A DNA stretch of 61,432 nucleotides from Pseudomonadota bacterium. Its GTDB lineage: Bacteria > Pseudomonadota > Gammaproteobacteria > Acidiferrobacterales > UBA6901. Every line of letters starts with the position of its first letter. Positions within the stretch are counted from its first letter, which is position 1. The DNA is taken from contig DAHXOO010000010.1 of NCBI GenBank assembly GCA_027364845.1, positions 1-61,432 on the forward strand, given 5' to 3'. Shown in pieces: positions 1 to 7,319 of this stretch. The position numbers were made by a program, and so were the translations under genes. Under the pieces are notes generated by a model that made no database searches, was not told the origin of the DNA, and saw only the letters and a program-made list of their open reading frames with translations.

Positions 1-475
1 GTACAATAGGACAACTTATTGTTTGACGGTGCCTTAATACGCCCGGAAACAAGCGCTGAAGATAATTTGACAATATGGTATCAGCGAACTCAGCCGACAT
101 TCGCGGCGATGCCGAACGCCTATTAAGGGTACTTTGGAAACAATAGCTGCACGATAAATTACAGGCGTAGGTCAGGATCAGATATAAGGTCCCTCTTTTG
201 TGGCGATTGCTTGGCGCTTGATTCCGATCTATCAAACCCGCGACCTGGCTCCGAAATGACAGAAACTCATCGTCCAATGAGTTCTCGGTGATATGGCCTC
301 TTTCAAGAGCGTGATGAATTTCTGCGGCCGAGAGGAAGGAAAAATCGTTATTCTCTACCCAGCGCGCAACATCATTCGTGGAGGCCAGATCAATACATAG
401 GCTAGCGCCGTTATAGATAAGGGAAGTCCCGCCACCGATTTCGACATGATTAAAATAGTTGCTGAGGCGCAACAT
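1..475 (-). CDS. Radical SAM enzyme, N-terminal part (cut by window edge)
   Basis: Minus-strand frame open from an ATG at 475 to base 2, 158 codons, then cut by the window edge. Residues 105-112 read CNLSCSYC, the CxxxCxxC motif that binds the radical SAM 4Fe-4S cluster, preceded by a hydrophobic LILTYA strand, the usual start of the SAM barrel. About 100 residues precede the motif (SNYFNHVEI..., LIYNGAS...), as in SPASM-type peptide maturases, where this part contacts the peptide leader. AGGAGG lies 2 bases before the ATG and 5 before the next codon, TTG at 472, so either may start translation; an in-frame TGA at 491-493 blocks an earlier start. The GGEP motif and any SPASM domain would lie outside the window. 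Family membership is clear; the substrate is inferred from the neighbouring small ORF. Confidence 0.8.
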   Translation of the reverse strand, partial: MLRLSNYFNHVEIGGGTSLIYNGASLCIDLASTNDVARWVENNDFSFLSAAEIHHALERGHITENSLDDEFLSFRSQVAGLIDRNQAPSNRHKRGTLYLILTYACNLSCSYCFQSTLNRRSASPRMSAEFADTILSNYLQRLFPGVLRHRQTISCPIV

Positions 476-662
476 CCCCTCCTGATTTATTCACGGCTCA
501 CAGACGTGGAGGAAAAGGTAATTATTCGGGACGACTCGATCTTGGCACACACCGCCGAAGACATGCATCCCAAATAACTAGCATCTCAGTTCCTCTTGAT
601 GCTACTAACCCTAGTTGATCGCTACACGTAAGGCTGCACGGACACGGCGGCGGATGCCGCCA
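476..662. other. Spacer between small peptide gene and radical SAM gene
   Basis: This stretch holds a GC-rich hairpin at 646-661. It also holds a 25-codon minus-strand ORF (ATG at 568, TGA at 493-491) in the same frame as the radical SAM gene but separated from it by that stop. The 25-codon ORF has two cysteines and no convincing ribosome site. It may be leader, decay product or noise. No other gene is supported. Confidence 0.4.
646..661 (-). terminator. GC-rich intercistronic hairpin, possible attenuator
   Basis: Read on the minus strand, GGCGGC-ATCC-GCCGCC forms a perfect 6-bp stem with a 4-base loop directly after the stop of the 74-codon ORF. No T-run follows, so it is not a standard intrinsic terminator. 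A partial terminator or mRNA-protecting hairpin between a peptide gene and its maturase is a common arrangement; that role is inferred here. Confidence 0.4.
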
Positions 663-887
663 TCATCCCCGAACCCCGCAATCGCACGGCGGATCGTCAA
701 CACAGCTGCCATGCTCGTCGTATGAACCGATGAGAGTGCCCAATGAGACTCCCGCACCATCATTCGGGCTCACACTATGCTTATCAGCAGTAAAATTAAT
801 CGGTACGATGCGTGCAGTTGGGATGGTGGTGGTGATAACGGCAGGGTGGGTCGAGATCTGATCAACCGATGACTTATTCATGTCCAT
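663..887 (-). CDS. Small Cys-tailed peptide, candidate RiPP precursor
   Basis: 74 codons (72 from the second ATG at 881). AGGAGA lies 1 base before the first ATG and 7 before the second, so translation probably starts at 881. The product has no signal peptide or membrane segment. Residues 1-50 are rich in Thr, Ser, Val and Ile. The tail reads GSCVDDPPCDCGVRG with C62, C68 and C70 interleaved with D64, D65 and D69. A leader-like front, a short Cys/Asp-rich end and a radical SAM gene 188 bases downstream on the same strand fit a precursor of a thioether-type or other radical SAM-modified peptide. I recognise no family; this is inference from layout. It could also be an unrelated small protein. 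Confidence 0.55.
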   Translation of the reverse strand: MDMNKSSVDQISTHPAVITTTIPTARIVPINFTADKHSVSPNDGAGVSLGTLIGSYDEHGSCVDDPPCDCGVRG

Positions 888-970
888 TTCTCCTAAATAA
901 TACGGGATAACGCAACATGCCGCGACAATTCAACGTCGTTTCTAAAATCATGTAATGCTGAAATTTATAA

Positions 971-1004
971 TGCATATATATGATTATACTGCATAAATAT
1001 GATT
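971..1004. repeat. Two direct repeats overlapping the peptide-gene promoter
   Basis: TGCATATATATGATT (971-985) and TGCATAAATATGATT (990-1004) differ at one base and are spaced 19 bases start to start, nearly two helical turns. They cover the -10 and the spacer of the minus-strand promoter and touch its -35. Such spacing suits a regulator binding one face of DNA, but no regulator gene is visible in the window. Confidence 0.5.
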
Positions 1005-1009
1005 GTCAA
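983..1009 (-). promoter_or_regulatory. Sigma-70-like promoter for the small peptide gene
   Basis: On the minus strand TTGACA (1009-1004) and TATAAT (988-983) are both perfect consensus hexamers with a 15-base spacer, two shorter than ideal. Transcription would start near 975, leaving a leader of roughly 90 bases before the 74-codon ORF. The short spacer may make the promoter depend on an activator or on supercoiling. Confidence 0.5.
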
Positions 1010-1611
1010 TACTTATTATAAGGGTAATATTTTTATAGGTACCCGGTCCGGCATCCGGTTCCATCACCTTGGGCACGCCGACCTCGAAGCCGCTGCCCCT
1101 TTAGTCTTTCCGGGATTCCCGGTTACGGCTCGAGTCGAGAGATGCTGTGCCGCCTGGATTCGACGCTCGACCTTCAGGTTATGGGTGAACCGCCTGCCCA
1201 CAGCATTGCAAACCGCAACACACGCATAACGCTGTGTCACTCATTCGAACGATCTGAGAAATGGACTATGATCGTTGCATCTTCACCGGCGGCGTTGCCG
1301 GGGCAAGTCCAGGAACCGGCTGATACCGATGGTTCGCGCCATTCAGGGCATATTGTCTTGGCTGGCCGCAGTCACGGGCGCCAGGCGCGGCCACTTTCGC
1401 CGTACTGCGAGATCGGCGACAGCATGAATGCAACAGTATCGTGCACTGCCATACACGGGATCGCTCCGTGCTGACGGGGAAACCAGGAAACTCGGGACGG
1501 ATCATCCGCTAACGCTGCCTGGCCGCCATCGGCGTGCACCGCTCGCGGGCTCGAGGCCCAGTTTGCGCCATGGACGCCTCTTCGGCAGCTCTGCCACCGC
1601 GAGTCGCTGCT
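1010..1611. other. Intergenic stretch without a supported gene
   Basis: Base composition changes from AT-rich to GC-rich near 1040. Several short open frames exist on both strands, but none has a ribosome site, a recognisable domain or codon use like its neighbours. It may hold an eroded gene or mobile-element remnant at the edge of the accessory segment. I see no tRNA or inverted-repeat ends. Confidence 0.4.
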
Positions 1612-1634
1612 GCCCGCCCCGAGTTAAGGCGGGC
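1612..1634 (-). terminator. Hairpin downstream of dsbA
   Basis: GCCCGCC (1612-1618) pairs with GGCGGGC (1628-1634) across a 9-base loop, starting 16 bases past the dsbA stop. No T-run follows on the minus strand, so it is at best a weak terminator or an mRNA 3'-end stabiliser. Confidence 0.35.
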
Positions 1635-1649
1635 GCAAACCCCGCTAGC

Positions 1650-2288
1650 CTACTTTACTGTACCTGGACGGGACTCGGCGGCCGACATACTGATGAGATA
1701 GGAAACAATCCGCAGGCAGCGTCGCTGGCCGCCGGCAATGGCGGGGTCGGTCACGTAGCGGCCGTCGACTACGAACGTAGGCACCGAGTCGATGCCATAA
1801 GGCACTTCCATCGCTGCCGTACGCCGCACGTCGGCGTCGACACTGAAGGAACTGTATGTGTTCAGGAAATGCTGCTTGCTGATGCCGTATTTGGCTACAA
1901 ACGCTGCGACGTTGTTGACGTCGTCCATATCCTTATGCTCGACATGGATCGCGCGGAAAAATGCGCTATGCACCTTGTCGGTTATCCCCAACGCCTGGAA
2001 AGTGAAGTAGGCGCGCGCTGCCGGAGCCCAGGCAGAATTGAAAACGGCGGGTGTACGCACGAATTCTGCATCGAGCGGCAGCTTTCTGAGCCAGTTCTCC
2101 AGCAGCGGTTCGATATGGAAACAGTGCGGGCAACCGTACCAGAAAAATTCCCGCACCTCGATCTTGGAACCAGTGGTCATCGGCTGCTGCGGGATCACCC
2201 TGTAGTCGATGTCCCGCAGGTATTTCGCGTACCCGATGCCTGGAGTGACGACCGCTAACAGCAACAGCAGCTGGATGATTCTTTTCAT
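1650..2288 (-). CDS. dsbA: Thiol:disulfide interchange protein DsbA
   Basis: 212-residue periplasmic oxidase that introduces disulfide bonds into exported proteins. Residues 1-21 form a signal peptide (MKRIIQLLLLLAVV core, GYA cleavage region). The thioredoxin-fold active site is C53-P-H-C56 in the context FFWYGCPHC, as in E. coli DsbA, and the cis-proline loop is SVPTFVVDG. Length matches the family. AAGGAGGAAA precedes the ATG. The gene is monocistronic, diverging from the cNMP-binding gene. The last 20 residues (MSAAESRPGTVK) are a loose tail. A DsbB partner is not in the window. Confidence 0.95.
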   Translation of the reverse strand: MKRIIQLLLLLAVVTPGIGYAKYLRDIDYRVIPQQPMTTGSKIEVREFFWYGCPHCFHIEPLLENWLRKLPLDAEFVRTPAVFNSAWAPAARAYFTFQALGITDKVHSAFFRAIHVEHKDMDDVNNVAAFVAKYGISKQHFLNTYSSFSVDADVRRTAAMEVPYGIDSVPTFVVDGRYVTDPAIAGGQRRCLRIVSYLISMSAAESRPGTVK

Positions 2289-2437
2289 TGGAAAATTTCC
2301 TCCTTTCCTGATTCCGCTTAGACGGCAGGGAGGTTAGTGAAAAATCGTCCACCTTGCAACGGCTCTTTTGTTTTCCATGGTGAATTTCAGTATCCTTAAA
2401 CGCACCGGTGACCCCGGGGTGCATTAGGACCATCTCT

Positions 2438-2929
2438 GTGACTAACTCATCGAAGATCGATCTGACGCAGTTTCTCAATCAGCAATACCTGTGCGAGTCC
2501 TTGACAGTTCGCGAGATCGAGACCTTGCTTGAATTTACCGAGCTCGCCCATTTCGCGCGCGGTCAGATCATCGCCGACGTGGGGGAGGTCGGTGAAGCGC
2601 TTTTTTTCGTGATCAAGGGCGAGACCGCGCTGTACTTCGAAGATCGTGGCACCGAACATGAGATCGGGCGGGTTGGCGAAGGCGAGCTGATGGGGGAAAT
2701 GTCCTTCTTTGACCGAAAACCCCGTTCTGCCCGAATCCGCGCACGCGCCGACGATACACAGATTCTGGTTTTGACCCGGGCAATGTACAGGCGTCTACGG
2801 GTGGAGCACCCGTACATTGCGGTGAACCTGCTGGAGCACGCGATCATCAGCCTGGACCATCTTTTCCGCCACCTGTCCAATGACATCGCTACGTTCTCGC
2901 AATACATATTCGGCGTAGGCAAGAAATAG
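2438..2929 (+). CDS. Stand-alone cyclic nucleotide-binding domain protein
   Basis: 163 residues from GTG 2438, chosen because AGGA sits 8 bases upstream; an in-frame ATG at 2408 would add 10 residues. The whole protein is one CAP-type cNMP-binding beta-roll (FARGQIIADVGEVGEALFFVIKGETALYF, then GEGELMGEMSFFDRKPRSARIRA). The segment after GELMGEMSFF matches the phosphate-binding cassette, with E and the R-S-A pattern present. A short helical tail follows instead of a helix-turn-helix, so it is not a Crp-type DNA-binding regulator by itself. The effector domain or partner it controls is unknown. It diverges from dsbA and converges with ubiX. Confidence 0.8.
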   Translation: MTNSSKIDLTQFLNQQYLCESLTVREIETLLEFTELAHFARGQIIADVGEVGEALFFVIKGETALYFEDRGTEHEIGRVGEGELMGEMSFFDRKPRSARIRARADDTQILVLTRAMYRRLRVEHPYIAVNLLEHAIISLDHLFRHLSNDIATFSQYIFGVGKK

Positions 2930-2944
2930 CCGCTGGGGGCGCGC

Positions 2945-3577
2945 TTAGTGGCCGTTATCAACCGCCCAGGGTGGAATCAAATTTTGCTCTATCCCGAGGT
3001 GATCCAGCACACGCGCCACCACAAAGTCCACGAGATCCGAAATGCCGCGTGGGTGGTGGTAAAACCCCGGACTCGCCGGAAGTATCAACACCCCCAGGCG
3101 TGCCAGCTTGAGCATGTTCTCGAGGTGGATCGCAGATAGCGGCATTTCGCGTACCACCAGAATCAGCCTGCGCTGCTCCTTCAGCGCCACATCGGCCGCG
3201 CGCTCGATGAGGCTGTCGCTCGCACCATTGGCGATGGCCGACAAGGTTCCGCTGGTGCACGGGCATACCACCATCGCCTGAGGCGCGCTGGAACCACTCG
3301 CCGGAGGCGAAAGCCACTGGTCACGGGCCAGCACCCTAAGCTGCCCGGCACCGGCCTGATAGCGCTCGGCCAGATAGCTTTGCATCTCCGCCGGACGTCC
3401 TGGCAACTGCAGCTCGGTTTCCTGGGCGATAACAACCAGCGCTGGCGCCGATACCATGAGATATACGGTTTTTCCGGCCGCGATCAAGCATTCCAGCAGT
3501 CGCAGTCCGTACTGCGCTCCTGAGGCGCCGGTCATCGCCAGTGCTATGGCGTCAGATTGCCGGAGGCCAGCGGTCAT
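2945..3577 (-). CDS. ubiX: Flavin prenyltransferase UbiX
   Basis: 210-residue enzyme that attaches a dimethylallyl group to FMN, making the prenylated FMN used by the UbiD decarboxylase in ubiquinone synthesis. The N-terminal ALAMTGASGAQYG is the flavin-binding Rossmann motif. VVCPCTSGTLSAIANG and LVVREMPLSAIHLENM are UbiX signatures, and PGFYHHPRGISDLVDFVV closes the protein. Its ATG overlaps the mpl stop (ATGA), so the two are translationally coupled. Length is typical. UbiD is not in the window. Confidence 0.95.
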   Translation of the reverse strand: MTAGLRQSDAIALAMTGASGAQYGLRLLECLIAAGKTVYLMVSAPALVVIAQETELQLPGRPAEMQSYLAERYQAGAGQLRVLARDQWLSPPASGSSAPQAMVVCPCTSGTLSAIANGASDSLIERAADVALKEQRRLILVVREMPLSAIHLENMLKLARLGVLILPASPGFYHHPRGISDLVDFVVARVLDHLGIEQNLIPPWAVDNGH

Positions 3578-4977
3578 GGTTTGACCTGCCCCAGGCGCTC
3601 CAGAAGCCGCTGGTGGATGTTGTCGAAGCTACCGTTGCTCATGACCAGCACATGGTCGTCCGGAGACGCCTCCGCGGCCAGGGCAGCTACCATATCCTCA
3701 ACCGAGTCATACACGCGAGCGCGAGCACCATTCACCGGCACTCCGCCATCCCGTGGCAGCTGCTTCCGGTTCAGCTCGGTTGCCACAGCTCCGAGGTCCC
3801 ACTTCAAGTCGGCGCTCCGATACAGCAGCACCTTGTCTGCGGCATCCAAGGCAGGGGCAAGCTGGTCACGATGGACGCCGAGGCGCATGGTGTTCGACCG
3901 GGCCTCGAGAACGGCGATCAGGCGCTGTGATCCGATGTGCGCTCGCAGCGCGTCGATCGTAGCAGCGATCGCAGTCGGGTGATGTGCGAAATCGTCGTAG
4001 ACGGTAACCCCACCGACCGAGCCGCGAACTTCGAGACGCCGTTTCACGTTGCGGAATCCGGCAAGTGCGTCTGCCGCGACGGCAGGAGGCACGCCCGCGT
4101 GGCGGGCAGCGGCAATCGCCGCCAGCGCATTAAGCACATTGTGCGCTCCGATCAGAGACCACGACACGAGGCCCTGATCTGTCTCTGCGAGGCGGACCTG
4201 GAACCGGCTGCCGTCGGCTTCAAGCAGCCGGGCATTCCAGCCGCGCGCATCATTGAAACGCTCCACTGGCGTCCAGCATCCGAGCGCGAGCGTGGCACGC
4301 AGGTTCGCATCGGCACCATTGACCACGAGCAGGCCGCTGCCCGGCACTGTGCGGATCAGGTGGTGGAACTGGAGCTTGATCGCCTCCACGTCGGGAAAAA
4401 TGTCGGCATGGTCGTATTCCAGGTTGTTGAGGATCAGGGTGCGTGGCCGGTAATGGACAAACTTCGAGCGCTTGTCGAAGAAGGCTGTATCGTACTCGTC
4501 TGCTTCGACAACAAAAAACGCCGACGACCCGAGGCGCGCGGAAACCCCGAAGTTCTCCGGAATTCCGCCCACCAGAAATCCCGGTGCCAGACCGGCACAT
4601 TCCAATATCCACGCGAGCATGCTCGTCGTAGTTGTTTTGCCGTGGGTCCCGGCGATGGCCAGTACCCACCGCCGCGCCAGCACATGATCGGCCAACCATT
4701 GTGCACCAGACGCATACGGCAGGCCGAGGTCCAATACTGCCTCGACCTCGGGATTACCGCGTGACATGGCATTGCCGATCAAGACCAGGTCTGGCTTTGT
4801 TTTCAGGTTTTCCGGACCGTAGCCATCGATCAGCTCTATGCCACGCTCTTCAAGCTGTGTGCTCATCGGCGGGTATACCTTCGTATCCGAGCCAGTCACG
4901 CGGTGACCGAGTTCCCGTGCCAGCACCGCCAGCCCACCCATGAAACTGCCCCCGACTCCCACGATATGAATATGCAT
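3574..4977 (-). CDS. mpl: UDP-MurNAc:L-Ala-gamma-D-Glu-meso-DAP ligase Mpl
   Basis: 467-residue cytoplasmic Mur ligase that reattaches the salvaged murein tripeptide to UDP-MurNAc in peptidoglycan recycling. The N-terminal Rossmann motif is HIVGVGGSFMGGLA. The ATP loop is GTHGKTTTTSM (110-120). The central domain has VVEADEYDTAFFDKRSKF and LNNLEYDHADIF, and the C-terminal domain has VYDDFAHHPTAI. The longer EADEYD-FFD form separates Mpl from MurC. I start at ATG 4977, which overlaps the preceding stop (TGATG), because the first 47 codons of the longer frame are unlike Mur ligases. It is followed by ubiX with a 4-base overlap. Confidence 0.95.
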   Translation of the reverse strand: MHIHIVGVGGSFMGGLAVLARELGHRVTGSDTKVYPPMSTQLEERGIELIDGYGPENLKTKPDLVLIGNAMSRGNPEVEAVLDLGLPYASGAQWLADHVLARRWVLAIAGTHGKTTTTSMLAWILECAGLAPGFLVGGIPENFGVSARLGSSAFFVVEADEYDTAFFDKRSKFVHYRPRTLILNNLEYDHADIFPDVEAIKLQFHHLIRTVPGSGLLVVNGADANLRATLALGCWTPVERFNDARGWNARLLEADGSRFQVRLAETDQGLVSWSLIGAHNVLNALAAIAAARHAGVPPAVAADALAGFRNVKRRLEVRGSVGGVTVYDDFAHHPTAIAATIDALRAHIGSQRLIAVLEARSNTMRLGVHRDQLAPALDAADKVLLYRSADLKWDLGAVATELNRKQLPRDGGVPVNGARARVYDSVEDMVAALAAEASPDDHVLVMSNGSFDNIHQRLLERLGQVKP

Positions 4978-5492
4978 CAGGGCATACCCGGCATAGGAAA
5001 TAGCAGCAGTAGTACCAACCCCGAGAACATCATGCAGGCAACACTTATGAATGCGCTGCGCCCCACGGGCAGCTCGAGCGCATGGTGCATCACGTTGGTC
5101 ATGATTGCCAGGAACCACACGGTCATTCCGACCCCAAGGAGCAGCGCCCAGTTACCGCTAGTGGGTGCATTCGGGGTAATCACAAGACTGAACAGCGGCC
5201 AGGCAAGCAGGTTTATCAGCGCACCAGCAGCATACAGAGGCGCAATGACTTGCATCCACCGTTGAGGAAAGTGGCGTAGCCTCAGTGCGCCCCAGACAAC
5301 CGCGCCGAGCAACACCACCTGGGTCGTGGCAAACAACAGCCGCGTGGCCGCGTCAGGATGCAGGTTGTCGATGGCGAAATTGCTGACGATCGAAAACACC
5401 GCTGTCTGCCACACCAAAGACCGATCAGCGGGCAGGTCCTGCGGTTTTCCGCGCAGCAGGCAAATATCAACCAGAGTTCGAATTGCCGACAT
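4977..5492 (-). CDS. Uncharacterised inner-membrane protein
   Basis: 171 residues with about four hydrophobic helices: around 48-70 (LFATTQVVLLGAVVWG), 82-104 (VIAPLYAAGALINLLAWPLFSLVI), 113-132 (WALLLGVGMTVWFLAIM), and 146-168 (FISVACMMFSGLVLLLLFPM). The front part resembles small YIP1-like integral proteins but I cannot assign a family. Its stop overlaps the mpl start, so it is the first gene of a three-gene transcript with mpl and ubiX. The overlap is evidence that it is real; its role is unknown. Confidence 0.75.
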   Translation of the reverse strand: MSAIRTLVDICLLRGKPQDLPADRSLVWQTAVFSIVSNFAIDNLHPDAATRLLFATTQVVLLGAVVWGALRLRHFPQRWMQVIAPLYAAGALINLLAWPLFSLVITPNAPTSGNWALLLGVGMTVWFLAIMTNVMHHALELPVGRSAFISVACMMFSGLVLLLLFPMPGMP

Positions 5493-5521
5493 AGCGCTCG
5501 CGGCATGGGTTCCGCATTAGT

Positions 5522-5935
5522 TTATTCCGCAGCTACGGCTGTGACCAGCCAGCCGCGGCCACGCACATTCTTCAGTACGACTCGGAACTCGACAGCGCCG
5601 TTGATCTTGCCGCCGAGCCGTGTGACCCGCACAGTCACCATCCGGTCCGACCGTCCCCGCAGACGGACAGAATCGATGGTAAAGTCTTGTTTTTCGCCCT
5701 GGCGCTGGCGCGTCCGCAAATAGCTGAGCGCAACTTCAGTCGACAGTCCATGAACAACCGAAGTGGGGTCCTGACCAGCTGCCACGTCGGCGAGACTGCG
5801 CAGCTGCTCGGCATTTCCAGGGTCAACGACCAGAGTCCTAATGAATTGGGTCGCATGGCTTTCCGGAGCGTTGCGAAAATAGCCGCATCCGCTGAGCAAC
5901 AGCAGACAGATCATGGATGTGGTTGCCCTGACCAA
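5522..5935 (-). CDS. Putative lipoprotein of unknown function
   Basis: 137 residues. The first 17 form a lipoprotein signal peptide ending in LLSGC, with the lipid-modified Cys at about 17, followed by GYFRNAP. The mature part has an alpha-helical stretch (FIRTLVVDPGNAEQLRSLADVA) and then beta-type segments (RSDRMVTVRVTRLGG, VEFRVVLKNVRGRGWLVTAVAAE) that resemble a small NTF2-like or lumazine-type fold. No family recognised. It sits 29 bases upstream of the membrane gene on the same strand and may belong to that transcript. Confidence 0.7.
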   Translation of the reverse strand: MVRATTSMICLLLLSGCGYFRNAPESHATQFIRTLVVDPGNAEQLRSLADVAAGQDPTSVVHGLSTEVALSYLRTRQRQGEKQDFTIDSVRLRGRSDRMVTVRVTRLGGKINGAVEFRVVLKNVRGRGWLVTAVAAE

Positions 5936-6059
5936 GGCTTGACCCCCTCGAGCACATGCCTAAACTTAAATCATAACACGCGCAGGGCGGCAATCGGGTA
6001 CCTGGCGGCCGACATGTGTCCAGATAAGGTCCCGGGCGCCAATCTGGTAAACTGGGTGC

Positions 6060-7250
6060 ATGACAGCCAGGTTCATCGAATCGTACGCGGGTCTCGTCGA
6101 TGTGTGCGAGCATTTGCGCCAGCAGGACTGGATTGCGCTCGACACCGAGTTTTTGCGTGAGCGCACATATTACGCGAAGCTCTGCCTGGTTCAGATCGGA
6201 ACTCCGGAAGTTATCGCCTGCATCGACCCCCTCGCCATCGAGGATCTGACGCCGCTGCTGAATCTGATCCGTGATCAGCGGGTACTCAAAGTGATGCACT
6301 CAGCACGCCAGGACATGGAGGTCTTTCACGACCTTCTGCGAACCCATTGCAGCGATGCGGGCGAATCGACGAGCGGCAATTTGCTAGTTCCGGGCCCGGT
6401 GTTCGATACCCAGGTTGCGGCGGCCTATCTTGGCTACGAAGAGCAGATCGGCTACGCCGCTCTGGTAAAGGCGATTACCGGCACGGTCCTGGACAAGTCA
6501 CACACACGCACCGACTGGTCGGCGCGGCCATTGAGCCCCGAGCAATTGCGCTATGCCGAAGATGACGTGCGCTACCTTCGCGATATTTATCTCGACGTGA
6601 CCAGGGCATTGGAGGCAGCCGGTCGCAGCCACTGGCCGCAACGGGATTTTGCGCGTTTGAGCGATCCACGTCTGTACGAAGTCGGCCCGGACGAGGCGTG
6701 GCAGAAAATCAAGAATGGACAGCGGCTCGATCCGCACGCACGCCGGATCCTGCGGGAGTTGGCTGCCTGGCGTGAGCGCGCCGCCCGATCAAGCGATCTT
6801 CCGCGAAGCTGGGTCATGCGCGATTCCACGCTGCTTGATTTCGCTCGCAGCCGGCCGCGCAACATTGAGGATCTTTGTGCGATATCCGGCATGACTGATC
6901 GCACTGTCCGCAAGTGGGGAAGCGAAATTCTTGCGGCAATTGCCGCAGCAGAAAGCACCGATGCGCTGGATTTGCTTGCACCGCGGCAGGTGTTGAATAC
7001 TGTCGAAACCGAGCTTTACCGGCGCATTGCGGCGGAGGTGGACAAGGTTGCCCGCGAACTGCGGATCAGCCCGATGCTGCTGGGAACGCGCCGTGAGATA
7101 CAGCGTTTGGTGCTGGGCGACCGGGACGTATCGCTGCTGACTGGATGGCGCCGAGAGCTGGTTGGGGAAAGCTTGCTGGCCCTGCTGGCGCCGTGCTGCG
7201 CAGCCGGCGGGACGCCTTTGGAGACTTCCGAGTCCGACGTTGCGCGCTGA
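6060..7250 (+). CDS. rnd: Ribonuclease D
   Basis: 396-residue 3'-5' exoribonuclease that trims tRNA and other structured RNA precursors. The DEDD exonuclease domain starts with WIALDTEFLRE (D28 and E30 as metal ligands), continues with HSARQDMEVF and FDTQVAAAYLGYE, and ends with Exo III, LRYAEDDVRYL (Tyr/Asp). The following region includes the HRDC module (LRELAAWRERAARSSDLPRSWVMRDSTLL). Length is close to the usual 375. The gene stands alone after a divergent lipoprotein gene and before an unknown membrane-anchored protein. Confidence 0.95.
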   Translation: MTARFIESYAGLVDVCEHLRQQDWIALDTEFLRERTYYAKLCLVQIGTPEVIACIDPLAIEDLTPLLNLIRDQRVLKVMHSARQDMEVFHDLLRTHCSDAGESTSGNLLVPGPVFDTQVAAAYLGYEEQIGYAALVKAITGTVLDKSHTRTDWSARPLSPEQLRYAEDDVRYLRDIYLDVTRALEAAGRSHWPQRDFARLSDPRLYEVGPDEAWQKIKNGQRLDPHARRILRELAAWRERAARSSDLPRSWVMRDSTLLDFARSRPRNIEDLCAISGMTDRTVRKWGSEILAAIAAAESTDALDLLAPRQVLNTVETELYRRIAAEVDKVARELRISPMLLGTRREIQRLVLGDRDVSLLTGWRRELVGESLLALLAPCCAAGGTPLETSESDVAR

Positions 7251-7319
7251 ATACTGCTTCACGCCCGCGCGGCTCTGTTTGATCAGGAGTTTGACGACTG
7301 CTGAAGTAATAGGTGTCCG

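Noticed and set aside
491-568. 25-codon ORF between the small peptide and the radical SAM gene as a second precursor
   Set aside because: No ribosome site and no similarity to the first peptide; its frame continues into the radical SAM gene after one stop, so it may be an upstream remnant.
1010-1611. Transposase remnant or tRNA attachment site next to the accessory segment
   Set aside because: No frame translates to a recognisable transposase and no tRNA-like fold or terminal inverted repeat was found.
1428-2258. 276-codon plus-strand open frame opposite dsbA
   Set aside because: Antisense shadow of dsbA; its translation is His/Arg/Pro-rich without any domain, and dsbA on the other strand has full motifs.
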